From Gnetum montanum (taxonomy: Eukaryota > Streptophyta > Gnetopsida > Gnetales > Gnetaceae): DNA of 64,000 nt. The notes under the pieces are model-generated. The model saw only the letters and a program-made list of their open reading frames with translations, searched no databases and had not been told where the DNA came from. The stretch covers positions 230,818 to 294,817 of the forward strand of contig MNCI01037655.1 in NCBI GenBank assembly GCA_015680685.1. The letters run 5' to 3'. Below are positions 21,666 to 33,211 of the stretch, in pieces. The position numbers and the translations under genes were made by a program. Every line of letters starts with the position of its first letter. Positions within the stretch are counted from its first letter, which is position 1.

Positions 21666-24094
21666 TTAGCAAAGAAATATTGTTTTAATGAAGAATATAA
21701 CAATGAAGAATATTGTTTTAGAAAAAAAAATATAATGAAGAATATAACCAAAGAAAACAATATAAAACTGAAAAAATAACAATATAAAAAACATATACAT
21801 ACCTCCAATAGATTGGTTGGCCTTGTTAAGCTTGATGGCTAGCTTCTTAGGTGCTGGTTGTCTAGCAATTGGAATGTTTTCTTCAACTTGTGGCCTCTTC
21901 ATCTTTTCTCTGGCAGTGTCATCTACTTCTGTGAGAATCCTCTTTGTCCTTTTTGCATTGCTATGTGTAGCACAAGGCTCAATGCTTGTGCTAGGGAAAA
22001 AAACCACATACACCACTAACATTTTTCGTGGTAGCAGAAAGCGACCCTCTAACATCAACCATGGGTGGGTCTTGGATGCATATCACATGGGTAATGTGTT
22101 TAGCCCAAGGCTTGAAAAGTTAAAAGACATCCCATGCTACCCACTTTCCATCTCTCTTAATCACCAAGAACATTTTAAACCTTCTATGATATGTACCAAA
22201 GAACGTAAAATGCACATGGAATATGAAATCAAGATTATCACAAAGTTTTTGGATTTCACCCCTTAGAATAGTGACAAGAAAGCCAACCAAATTAAATCTA
22301 GTGCAATCGATCAAAATATTTTTCATAGTCCAAGCCTATTAAACCCCTATAATTCTCTTTTGTGATAGTAGCATGGTAAAGGATTGAGAGTGGAAAAGAG
22401 GATAAGTATTTTTTGCCTCATCAACATCACATTTGCAAAAAGACAACACTACATTAGGAGGGGATTTGAGCTACGTTTTCATTTCCTCTCTATGGCTTAC
22501 ATCCTTCCCTATTGTAATGAACACCATCAAACCACTAGAAGGTATGATAAAAAGATTGCTAAACATTGACTCATTAACACTTAAAATAATGGGAAAATCA
22601 TGGACATGAGTGACAAACTTGGTTATCCCCTTGTCAAAAGAGTCAATCACATTCAACATCTCAGCTTGCAATATGGATGGACTAGGAAAAATGAATAAGT
22701 TAAACAAACTTACATTAGTGAGCCTCTATTATATGTTTGTAGGAGCTTGTTTACCAACCATTCTTGTGCCATTTGTAGTTCATCCCACTTGAGGAGAATC
22801 TTCTCTTCAACGACTTGAAGTAATCACGATGACTGTAGACTCACACATGGAATCTATAACATAACATAGTTAGTTCATTAGCCTTTCACATTGTAGAAAA
22901 TTAGTAAAACCATAAAAACCTAAAATACTATAAAAAAAATCAAAAAATGCTAAAAAAATATTAGCCATGTTTAAACAATTTTTCCTCAGTAGGCTTAGGT
23001 AAAGCTGAAACCTTGGGTTGAACTTGTACATGTTCTCCTAAATCTTGGAGAGCTAAAAATTCATGTGCCTAATTCATAACTACATACTTTTGGTATACAC
23101 AAGAATATTACATAAGGTACCTAACAAACTCTACATTGACCTAGTTAAGCACTTACACTTTTATGATCTCTCCTTGCCTAAACTTCTCCAAAGCCATGCA
23201 GGCCACAAACAAGGTTTGGTCATTTGCCACCAATCCTTTGCTATTTGCAAAATTAAAGTATGTAAAAAGTTAAAATAAATAATCATAAAAATAGAAACAA
23301 AAAAACAAAAATGTAAAACCAAAACCAAGCTTATGCTTCTAGTAGGTAGACAATCCTAGGAGGATTCTAGAATAGAGTGTTTATTATGTGACCCAAAATT
23401 AAGGTGTTTTTAGTGTTATACTGCAAGTATATTAGCATCTCCTAGATTTGTGATAATTTTCAAACATCCATAGAATACGAGCTTTCATTCAACTCTATTT
23501 CTCTTTGAGTTTTGGGATCATCCACCATAAATTGCAAGACATGGTTAGAGGACCCTACCACAAGAGTTTCTGTAATTATAGTGGCAACATCCATAGCCAA
23601 GTGTGACCACATTAGCACACCATAATGTTGGAGAAAATACATTAGAAAATCTCTAGCATGGGATCTAAAACACACTCAGGTATGTTTGTCAATACTCATG
23701 TTGGATGCTAAGTTATATTGGGTAGCCATCCTAGTGCAACACAACATGCCCACTAACTCCACAATAGCTAAGATTGGTTTTAGTAGAGCCTTGCAAATAG
23801 AAACAACCAAAAAATTACAACAATTAGACCTCCAAGAATAGTAAAACAAAAATGTACAAAAAAACCAAACAAAATGGCATCTAGAATGACACCATTGACA
23901 TTAAATAAAAAATTCAAAAAATAACCAAGCTCACTAACACAATTACCATTCCAATGTAAACCAAAATTTAGTCCTTTTACATCTAAATTGGCACATAAAA
24001 ACTTAGTTTTATAATTTGACAATTGATGAACATGAAAACAAGATAGTTTCTCTAGAGCACCAAGTTTGACATTTTCGTTTATAGTTGACATCAT

Positions 24095-26129
24095 ACTAGT
24101 TTTCTATAGAAACATATGGCCAAAATTGATAGCATTGGAGCTTGGTGAATGCCCTTTTTCAGCAAAAAACTAGTAGAATATCCCAACAATCCTAAACATT
24201 GGGAATTTGGGAAAAGTAATAACAAAAGGCACAAGCTTTCTTAGCTCCAGGAGCTTATACACTTACCATTCATTCTTGGGAAAACCCCAAAGCCCCTCAT
24301 ACGCTATGCTGCTAGGTCTAGAAAGTATCATACATTGGCCACAAAATTGGAAAAACTCCATCATTATCAAAATCGAAGCCTAAGCATCCAGATGTTGTCA
24401 ACACTTGGCATAAAAAATCCAAAACATTACAACCAAAATCCAAAATTGACCAACGAAGATCCAAAGGTTGGGGAAAACCTTAGAAAAACTTTTAAAAATT
24501 ATTTTTGACCATTGATGCAGAGAACATAGCCAAAAAAACCTAAATTTACCATCAACACTACATTTACAAGTGCAAGAAAGCACAATTATTATTGAAATTT
24601 TGGCTAAAAAACCTTCGTTTATAGTAAATTGATTGCAATAAAAATCCTGAATTTTTTTTTAAGAAATTCAAACTTCATCTAAAACCCTTCTACACTCAAT
24701 TTTCCATCCCTAGGAATCTTGGACATTGACCATATGTTATCAAAGAATCATAAACCTTTCAAATTTTTCCATGAAAAAATTGCAAAAATCTTGAAAAATA
24801 GGATAGAGTGTTGTGCATTGGATTGAGAAAAAATCCATATCTTCATAAAAAAATCCAAACAATTTGATTACACCTTCAATACAGCCAGAAAACTCCAAAA
24901 AATAGTTTTATGGAGTCATAACTCAAAAATATATCCATGCACAAGCTAGAAAAAATGATGAGACTTGAAAAAAATAGACAAAAATATGGTACCAATGTTG
25001 CAAATGAGTTTGGGAGAAAATTTGAATATTTGTCAATAGATGTCCAAAATTCCAAATTTTCATCCCAACATAGTCAAAAAGCCTAAATCTTAGAATTAGT
25101 GCAGTTGAAATGCCAAATTTCAACTAGAGAAAACCTAGAGGTGGAAAAACATTTCCATAATTTGGCCAAAAATCAAAGAAAATGGAGGGAAAATTGGTAA
25201 TGGGCAATCACTAACGAAGATCATTTTCTTGTAGATGGATTTGGAAGCCTGGAAACGATTCATACAACCTCTCCTACCTCATCCAATACTGGATTTTGGC
25301 ACATCGATATGACCTTCTTCTTTATGATTCTCAAAATTCGAAAATCTTGCCTTGACTACCACATAAAGAAGCTTGGAATTCTTAGGTTTGATGCAACACA
25401 TTGGGCATAGGAGATTATTAAGAGAAAAAATTATTGAAAAATGTTGAATGTTTGGGTTTATGAGCACAAATCTAGCTCCTACACGCTATAAATGAGAAAT
25501 TAGGGGGAAGATTAGCTCATACAATGGGTTTTAAGGCAAAAAAATCCTTTCCAAATGCCCACATGCTACCTACAAGAACCTTATATGCTAAGAAACTAGC
25601 CTCTACACATAATAAAAATTTGTCTTTAACTCCATACGCTACCTACCCAAGTCCCACATGTTGTGAAAGCATGTAGGGAAATGTGTGGCACATAAGGAAA
25701 TTATTATCTTGGTTCATACGCTACCCACATGAGTTCCACATATTGTGGAAATGTGTGAAGAAAAAACACACAATTTCCTTAGCCAAAATTACTCATATGT
25801 TGGCTAGTGGCCTCTCCAAGACATTGAAGAAATTACAAAAATGTCCCAAATGCTATGTGTGAGAAAATTAACAAATACATTACATTTGGATATGAAATTG
25901 ACCTCTGGGACCCCACACACTATTAGATTGGTGAAATTAACTGATAGGTGGTCCCACAACCCTAGAACAAATTACCAAGGGCTCCATACATTGGGCAAGA
26001 GAAATTAACCAAAAAACAAGATGTCATATGCTATCAAAATTGGGTTCTTATCCCATATATTATCCACATGAGTTCCACACATTGTGCCAACATGTGGGAT
26101 AAAAATAAATAAATAACTTGCTTACCATA
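24095..26129. other. Tat-A non-coding spacer with ACGCTA-type word cluster
   Basis: No supported ORF. From 25480 to 26129 words such as TACGCTA, ACATGCTA, ACATGTTGTG and CACATGAGTTCCACA recur. The same text continues at 42968-43400, so this is one region split by Tat-B. Confidence 0.6.
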
Positions 26130-26134
26130 GACCA

Positions 26135-27544
26135 TGTAATGACAAAAAATGTTAGTCGCTGGAAGCACCGAACGAGAGTTTGTGTACATAGTCCTAACCT
26201 CGGATCCGTGTGAGGGCCGTGCTGGAGAAGATGAATCTGAGGTGCCTTGAATGGTCTTGTTGATCAGACAGGGACTTATTTGATCATTAAAGCCTCTGTA
26301 ATAATTGGATGGCAAAAGGGTGATCCCAATGAGGAGATATAATGTCATTAATCCTGAAAGTAATTGAAAGCAATGTAAACGATTTAAAGCAATTGCAAAA
26401 TCTGTATAAATAGGATGCAAGAAATCGAATTTATGGAGAGTGCAATCCTAAGATCTAGGATTTGACTTATGAAAAAAATATGTTGAATACAATGATTATA
26501 GGCAGACTTCGGTTTGGACGAAGCACACTCTAGCAGCAAGAAAGTTATTTAAAGATGAAACAAGCAAAGGTCAATCTAGCTTGTTCTAGCCAATCTAGGT
26601 GGAAGGAAGTCAAACTTAAGGCAGAATATCTGTTACTCGACTGTTTCTGATCAAGGGTTCTTGCCAATCACCTCTGATGTTCTCACAATCACTGATCCTC
26701 TTTTGCTCTCTTGCCAATCTTGAAAGAAAATTTTTGTCAACCCTTTGATCTTTGTCAACTGGAGCATTTATAAGGTTAGAGTTAGGAGAAAAACGCGGTT
26801 TAGATGATGCGTGTCCTAAACTTATAAGATGCCGTTGACTTGATGTGTTTTTATTTGAAGCTTGTGGCACCACACTGCATTACGCTCTGAAGCGTAACAC
26901 GTCGTAAACCACTCTTGTTGGAGCTTTGGCGATCGATTGTTCTTTGATTATGCTATAATACGCTAGAGACTGCATTGTGACGCATGAACTACTGATGCTT
27001 GTATTGTGCTATCTCTGTCATTGCTTGCATTATGCTGCATCATGCTAGTTCACACTGCATAGCGTAATTCAGCGTAAAATAGTGAACTTGCAAAAAATTA
27101 AAGTGTTGTTGCTGCACTTCCTTTCGTTCTGATCAATCCTTTCGGGGTTTATTATGCTACATTGCGTAATGTAGTGTTATAGGCCCCTTAATTGAAAAAC
27201 TTACTGAAATGTGTGGCATGCTACAGATTGTTGCTTAAGCCTTGAGATTTTACTGGGTCGTTGAAGTCTCTAATTTTTTCCACCTCTATTATTGCGATGG
27301 ACTGCATTCTGGCATTATGTTGTGTTATGCAACCTTACTTTATGTTGCGTAATGTAGCGTAATATGCCAAAAGTTAAGATTCTTGAAACATAGAAAACTT
27401 GCAAAGTTTGGAGGCTTGCCATCATGCATCCCTTGTCTTGTTCTATCTTCTGAAGTTTATTTGTGCTGTGCTTGTTGCAAATCTTTGCCTGAGTCACCAA
27501 ATTTTGTTGAACCATTGAGGCCTCAAAATTTTCATAGTGTTTCA
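26135..27544 (-). repeat. Tat-B 3' LTR (1410 bp)
   Basis: On the minus strand it starts TGAAACA and ends TCATTACA. U3 contains a dense cluster of ATTACGC/GCGTAAT and ACGCTA/TAGCGT words at about 26878-27370. The sense TATA-like site is complementary to 26404-26413. Confidence 0.95.
26404..26413 (-). promoter_or_regulatory. Putative TATA element of the Tat-B 3' LTR
   Basis: Reads CTATTTATAC on the minus (sense) strand, about 270 bases before the LTR end. It reads GTATAAATAG on the plus strand, so it could also act in the antisense direction. Confidence 0.4.
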
Positions 27545-27556
27545 ATGGCCCCTCTT
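27545..27556 (-). other. Tat-B polypurine tract
   Basis: On the minus strand AAAGAGGGGCCAT abuts the 3' LTR. Confidence 0.75.
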
Positions 27557-28784
27557 TATTGACATTTAGAGGGCCTACCCGAAAGACATCGATAAAGAAT
27601 GCGAAACACCAAAAAGGTAAAGGCACCAACAGTGTCCGTCGGTAATTGCTCATATGTCGCTCTGTCAAACCTAGAAGTGCAAAGGTGGGTGGCAGGGGGA
27701 AGAAAGCATAGGAGGGATTTTACAGAAGTGAGAGGAGGGAGGTTCAGGGAAGACTCAAGCATGTGAACATGAACCTTTTGAGAAAAAGTCATTAGGTGTC
27801 CTTTTGCGAGTGTATTTGCAAGAATTTACGCTGCCACACTGCATATGAAGGGCTTGCATGGATGAGTTGTGTTATGCCCGAATGGCTTGGATGAATTGTT
27901 TTACATCCATTTTGCCGAGCTTTGTTGAGCTTTTTTTTTTTGAATTACATTCCACTAAGTGAGTTGCGTTACACTAGTTCATGGACATGATGATGCGAAA
28001 GAATTTGATTGAAAGTTCACACTCTGTACAAACAAAGAAGAGGGTAAAGGTGGTCATAAGGATAAGGGAAGGGGAAAGTGAAGTAAGGTATCCGATGGAG
28101 GGAGAGGTAGGGTTTGCACTCCGAAGAAGCTAGGCTAGTCTAAGCAGCCACTTTAGAATGCCATGACACCTCACCTTCTAATGAATGCATTCTTGATCAA
28201 CGCTATCGTAACAAGTAACCTGCAAAACATAACAGAGAAGAGAGAGCAAAAGTAATCATCCTGATCACTAGGGGGAGGGCGAGGCTGTTGAGACAAGCAC
28301 CATCCAAAGCAAAAAGGAGCACAAAGGCCACGAAAGAGGGACTGTAGCAAGGAGCAAGGGTCCCAATGTTGATGCCATGGTTCAGGCGACTGCCGTTGAT
28401 AGCCAGATACATCTTGCTCCATTGACTGAGCAAAGAACCAGTCAGGTGAACCTGCTAAGCCAGAATCTAGTGACAGCGATGGGTAGAGGCTACTGAAACC
28501 ATGGATGACCACAGTTTCTTTGATGCCCCAAGGGACGAAGTTGATCCCAGGAGCTATAACTAAAGTGTGTCTATCATAGCAACATCTTCGAGGGATCAGT
28601 AGCATGCCTTTCGGTATCTCCAAGGAATCAGTAGGATGCCAGTAAAGTAGTGGCATTGGGTTTGTTCCAACTCCTTACCCGTTCCATCTGGTAGGGATGC
28701 AGTGTAAGAGTGATCATGCTCACTTGCTTCATGGATTTTCTATTGAAGGATTCCAATTTTGAGTCATGGTTGACTGTTGTTGCT
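27557..28784 (-). other. Tat-B 3' untranslated region
   Basis: Between the pol/tandem-repeat end and the PPT. It has higher GC than its surroundings and contains a 161-codon open frame at 28171-28656, listed separately. Confidence 0.6.
28171..28656 (-). CDS. Hypothetical ORF in the Tat-B 3' region (161 codons)
   Basis: An uninterrupted frame starting MPLLYWHPTD, Cys-, Trp- and Pro-containing, between pol and the 3' LTR. I do not recognise it. The frame stays open for 486 bp while neighbouring non-coding DNA is stop-rich, but a second open frame overlaps it (28203-28433), which is what a GC-richer stretch gives by chance. No counterpart is seen in the Tat-A 3' UTR. It is as likely to be spurious as real. 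Confidence 0.15.
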   Translation of the reverse strand: MPLLYWHPTDSLEIPKGMLLIPRRCCYDRHTLVIAPGINFVPWGIKETVVIHGFSSLYPSLSLDSGLAGSPDWFFAQSMEQDVSGYQRQSPEPWHQHWDPCSLLQSLFRGLCAPFCFGWCLSQQPRPPPSDQDDYFCSLFSVMFCRLLVTIALIKNAFIRR

Positions 28785-29112
28785 AGTTTTAACCCTCAGT
28801 AGGCCCTGGTCCTAGTTTAACGTCTAGGCAGACTGAAATCTGCTAGTTTTACATCGTAGCAGATGGTGGAAGAGCTAGTTTATGGTCCTAGAAGACCATG
28901 CTGTGGGTGTCAGTTTTATGTCGTGACCTAGGGACAAGTCTATGTTGGTTTAGCATCTTAGCAGACGTATGCTTACTGTGCCAGTTTCACATTATGGTGG
29001 ATGGTCAGAAACTCTGCCAGTTTAGCATCTTAGCAGATGCGTGTAAGAAATGCTAGTTTTACATCGTAGCGGATGTGTACAACATTGCCAGTTTTATGTC
29101 ATAGTAGATGTT
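28785..29112 (-). repeat. Degenerate tandem repeat in Tat-B 3' UTR, about 7 units
   Basis: On the plus strand, units of roughly 40-50 bases begin GCTAGTTTTA or GCCAGTTT and contain ATCGTAGCAGATG or ATCTTAGCAGATG. It starts within about 30 bases of the pol stop codon (29144-29146). Confidence 0.75.
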
Positions 29113-29143
29113 TGTTACCTTTGCACTTGACCCAAGATGACAT

Positions 29144-32100
29144 TTAGGTGTAGTACCACTTCAGATACAGATGATTCACTGGGTTCATGTGCTCGTTGCT
29201 ATTGATGTCTGCTAACTTGAATGCTCCGTTGCCGTATGCATCGATGACTAGAAAAGGGCCTTCCCAGTTTGTAGAGAATTTGCCTACTGGTTCATGAATG
29301 ACCTTGAGAAATAAATATCCTTTCTTGATCTATCATTGATGCAGATTGTGCCAGTGTTTCTGTCTCTGTTTGTCCTGATATCTTTCAATGGTATCAAGCG
29401 TCTGGATGCACTTCTCCTCCACTAAGTCTAAATCCACGATTCTAGACTCATTGTATTGAGTCTCATTTATAACCATGGAGAGTACCATCTGTAATGAGGG
29501 AACCTGTAATTCCAAGGGCAACACTGCTTTAGGTCCATAGACTAGGCTATAGGGCATCCTGTCTGTAGTTGTCCTGCATGTCGTACTATACGCCCATAGC
29601 ACATAGAGGATTTTCTCGTGCCATCGCTTTTTGTTACTGCTAAGCATCTTTTTCAAAAAATTGATCACCACTTTTTTCATTGCCTCTGCTTAACCATTTA
29701 CTTGTGGGTAATAGGGTGAAGAAAAAAATTTCTTGATACCAAGATTATCGCAAAAAGATTTGGTTTCTGTACTACCAAATTGTGGCCCGTTGTCAATTAC
29801 AATAGTCATAGGGAGCCCAAATATGGTTACTATGTTGTCTAAGATGAAATGGAAAACCTGTTGGGATGTAATCTTTGGTAAGTGAATAGCCTCGATCAAC
29901 TTCATGAAATACTCAGTGGTGGTGGTAATGAAGCTATGTCCTACGAAAGATTTAGGTGTGATGGGACCTATGATATCTAGTCCCCATCATTGGAATGGCC
30001 AAGTAATCTATGTAGTGTGTAACTCGGTTGGTGACACGTGTATTAAGTTTGCATAATGCTGGCACGTTCACATGTCTTAACCTTAGTAAGATAATATTTT
30101 TCCATATATGGCCAATAGTACCCTAGACGTATGATTTTAATGGCCATAGCTCGCGGGGCTACGTGTCCTCCACACAGCCCCTCGTGGACTTCACTAACTA
30201 TTCGTTGTGCTTGGTTATTATTAACGTAGGTTAGCAATACCCCATTGAAAGAGTGTCTATAGAGAGTACTATCTCTGATGATGACGTATTGCCTGGCACG
30301 CTTGCGTATTGCATCTTTTTGTGCATGTGTTAGCTCATGCAGTGGTTCGCCATGCAGAAGGTAAGTCTTAATGTTGTCGTACCATTCTGGTGTTCCTCCT
30401 ATGTTTAATGAAGAGATTTGCACTGCCTGAATGACAGGGTCTATAAATTCCATCATTAAAGCAGGCCAAGTGGCAAACAAATGTGGTGGCACATTTAATG
30501 CCAGTGTGGCTAGTGCATCGACTACAGCATTTTCGTTACGTGACACGTGTTGGACATCAGTTGTCACGAATTGCTTTAGGAGATCTTTGGCCATATCGTA
30601 GTAGGACTACAAATGCATAGCTTTGCATGCATAGACTCCTATGATTTGATTGATAATGAGCATTGAATCACCTCAGATTGCCAGGTGTTGAACGTTGAGT
30701 TCTTTGGCTATCAACAGTCCCCTGAGAAGCCCCTCGTACTCTACGACATTTTTCATACAGGGGAAAGCCAGGCGGTAAGCTAATGGACAAACATCCTCAG
30801 GGGAAAGTGTAATAATGGCAGCAGCACTTCCACCTCTGGTAGTTGAAGCTCCATCAAAGTATAGCATTGCTTCGAGGCCTGGTGATATAGGGCTTAAACT
30901 ATGTACATGCTCATCTGGAAATTCTAGCTCTATTGTAGCTTGATCGTTAATAGGCGATGTTGCTAACTGGTCAACTATAGCTTGACCTTTAGTGGATGAT
31001 TGACTAACATAATGTAAATTGAATTTGACTGTGATAGCTTTCCAGCAAGCTATCCTACTATTCTCATACAAGTTCTTTGAGATAGCTCGTAGAACATTAG
31101 TTTTGCAAATTATGTTGACCTAGTTGCGGAAAAGTTAGTGTCTACATTTCTTGAGTGCGAAAACCAATGCCAAAAAGTTATGCTCCACTTCATTGTACCT
31201 CGTTTCATACACAAATAGAGCATGAATTAGATAATAGATAGGGGCTTCTGACCCGTTGTTCCTTTTTTGGCAAAGTAACGTAGCTATAGACACGTCTGAG
31301 TTCGCTAGATAAATGTAAAAAGGCTGATCCCTTTATGGCTGAAAAACTATTGGTAAGTGTTGCAGCTCCTTCTTCAAGTTGTCAAATGCACGCTGGCAGT
31401 CATCGATCCATTCAAAATTAACACTCTTCTTAAGGAGATGTTGCATAGGATGTAATTTATCTGTTAATTTCAAAATGAATTTCTTGATAAATTATAGTTT
31501 GCCTTGCAACCCACGTAGTTCCTTGAGGTTTGTAGGTGGCGTTAAATCAACAATGGCTTTAACCTTGTCGGGGTTGACTCGGATGCTAGTCTTTGATATC
31601 ACAAACCCTAACATGCATATGGTTTTGACTCTGAATATGCATTTCTTTGGGTTGAGCCTTAATTCATGCTTGAAACATCATTTAAGAACTAATTCTAGGT
31701 CTTCTGAACGATCCTCCGACTTTATAGACTTGACAGCTATGTCATCTACATAGTCATTTAATCTCCCTAAGAGGTAATCACTAAAGATGTATGTCATGGC
31801 TCGTTGATACGTTGCTCTAGCGGTTTTTTAGTCTGAAGGGCATCATAGTGTAACAGAAAGTCCCCCAGGGCATCATGAATGTTGTGGTCAATTGATGCTC
31901 CAGGTTAATACAAATCTAATTATAACCTGAAAAACCATCCATAAAGGATAGAAGCACGTGACCAGCTATTATGTCGATCAATTGATTGATACTCGGTAAC
32001 GAAAAATTATCCTTAATCGTGGCTTTATTCAAATCCCGAAAGTCTATGCATATGCATATTCCTCTCGTTTTCTTAGAGATAACTACAATGTTGGATACCC

Positions 32101-32625
32101 AGTCTAAGTAATTGACCATGCTGGATGAAACCAACCTGATATAGCTTAGTGATTTCATTACACACTGCTAGTGTGATTTCTGGCTTAATCTTTCGTGCCT
32201 TCTATCTAATTACTTTGATGTGCAGGTCTAAAACTATGTTATGCTATATTAATCTCAGGTCTAATCTTGGCATGTCTTCGTATGACCATGAAAATATAGC
32301 AGCATTGTTTTGGAGCACTTACATTATGCCACTCTACATCTGTTGGTCCAAGAGGGAACTAACCCTAAGATTTTTACATTCGCCTTTGTGCGTAACCACA
32401 GGGATCTCGTTGAGAGGGTCCTCAGTTACATCACCAGCCTCTAGGTCTAGAGTGCGGGCCAGATGTTCTAGCTAGTCTAGGAATATTTTTGATGTTTCTA
32501 TGGTTGCATCACAAATGGAAGGGTCTGTTCCTATTAGCATGTGATTGAGTTATTCAATGGTTTTCCCATATGGGCTTGATAAGGCTAGGGGTGCAAATAA
32601 AGCTGCATCCATTTGCAAATTGCCT
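29144..32625 (-). pseudogene. pol: Tat-B pol: RT, RNase H, archaeal-type RNase H, integrase
   Basis: Starts near the minus-strand ATG at 32612, just after a splice-acceptor-like TTTTGCAAG. Order on the minus strand: a leader with FSWSYEDMPRLD (about 32300); RT with SNIVVISKK, CIDFRDLNKATIKDNFSLPSI and LLSFMDGFSGYN (32130-31916); intact YVDD (complement of 31741-31752); RNase H FLALVFALKK (about 31160); archaeal-type RNase H with FDGAS (near 30850) and EYEGLLRGLLIAKEL; integrase zinc region EGLCGGHVAPRAM...YYWPYM (30185-30080), IVIDNGPQF (29797-29823) and PYYPQVNG with a stop before AEA (about 29695). The C-terminal NWEGPFLV module and stop lie at 29230-29144. Dual RNase H defines the Tat lineage. 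A few stops and frameshifts make it inactive. Confidence 0.92.
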
Positions 32626-33211
32626 TGCAAAACCACCAAAAAATGGAAGTTGTTACATTATTTTCTACCGATCTACTAAAATGATAAAATTTTACTTTCT
32701 TTGTGTTAGAGTTGTGTATTAGAAAAGCTTCTAGTTTAAGGTCTTAGTGGACTGTTACAAATATGCATAGTCTGTGAGAAGATGACAAGCTAGAATTCCT
32801 AGATGCTAGCGTGTGACTTCTGTAAAGTAAGATTAAAAATGTAACATGGCGTGTCTAGCGTACTGGAATAAGGAATTTAAATTTTTATACAAACTATAGT
32901 TAATGTGGCCAGATTATGAGGTGATAAGCTATGGATTAGTTTAGGGTTATTTCGGATCGTAATTTACACGATATCTATGAAATTAATGCCCTAATCTTTG
33001 CATTTCATGTCATGCTAACACTGGCGTTTTGGGAAAGTTTCGCATCGATCGAGCAGAAAAAATTAGTTAGCTTCAAACATTTCATTTATAAACTAGTGGT
33101 TCATGCTCAGAATAGGCCATAGATATCGTGAATTTGAATCTAGCTATAGCAGAAAGGGAACAAAAGCAAGGCGTAAATAGACGATTTTGTGAAGACTTGT
33201 TCAATTGCAAC
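32626..33211. other. Divergent spacer between Tat-B pol start and antisense gene start
   Basis: 586 bp without ORF. It lies between two divergent starts and has a TATA-like TTTATAAAC at about 33086-33094 upstream of the antisense gene ATG, so it may hold its promoter. Confidence 0.45.

Larger units (their letters stand above)
20008..24094 (-). pseudogene. Tat-A antisense multi-exon gene, function unknown
   Basis: A spliced gene lies opposite to the host element, between protease and pol. Exons, in gene order: part within about 22707-21803 (donor GTATGT at 21802-21801), 21569-21403, 21318-21181 (donor GTAAGA), about 21027-20256 (donor GTTTGC) and 20139-20008 (stop TAG at 20010-20008). Its protein is homologous to the Tat-B antisense gene: NTYPLFHSQSF against NTIYPLF-AWAF, FMKGMMDDMIDRLQQL against FMEGIVTHMIDRLERI, and SEEYILHRLETNLQKF against TEDEIMQHLWVGLEQI. 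The C terminus is acidic, then Pro-rich (SDDGDDVDDNPPPP). Introns are U-rich in the antisense transcript, as in plants. The 5' exons (22707-24094) and the start are uncertain. I do not recognise a domain. Confidence 0.65.

Noticed and set aside
21817-22266. 149-codon plus-strand ORF in the Tat-A antisense gene region
   Set aside because: The minus strand here encodes segments homologous to Tat-B exon 34262-35242; the plus frame has no homology or context.
31379-31753. 124-codon plus-strand ORF
   Set aside because: It is the antisense shadow of Tat-B RT, whose minus-strand frame contains the intact YVDD motif.
32149-32475. 108-codon plus-strand ORF
   Set aside because: Opposite strand of the Tat-B pol N-terminal region, which is homologous to Tat-A pol.
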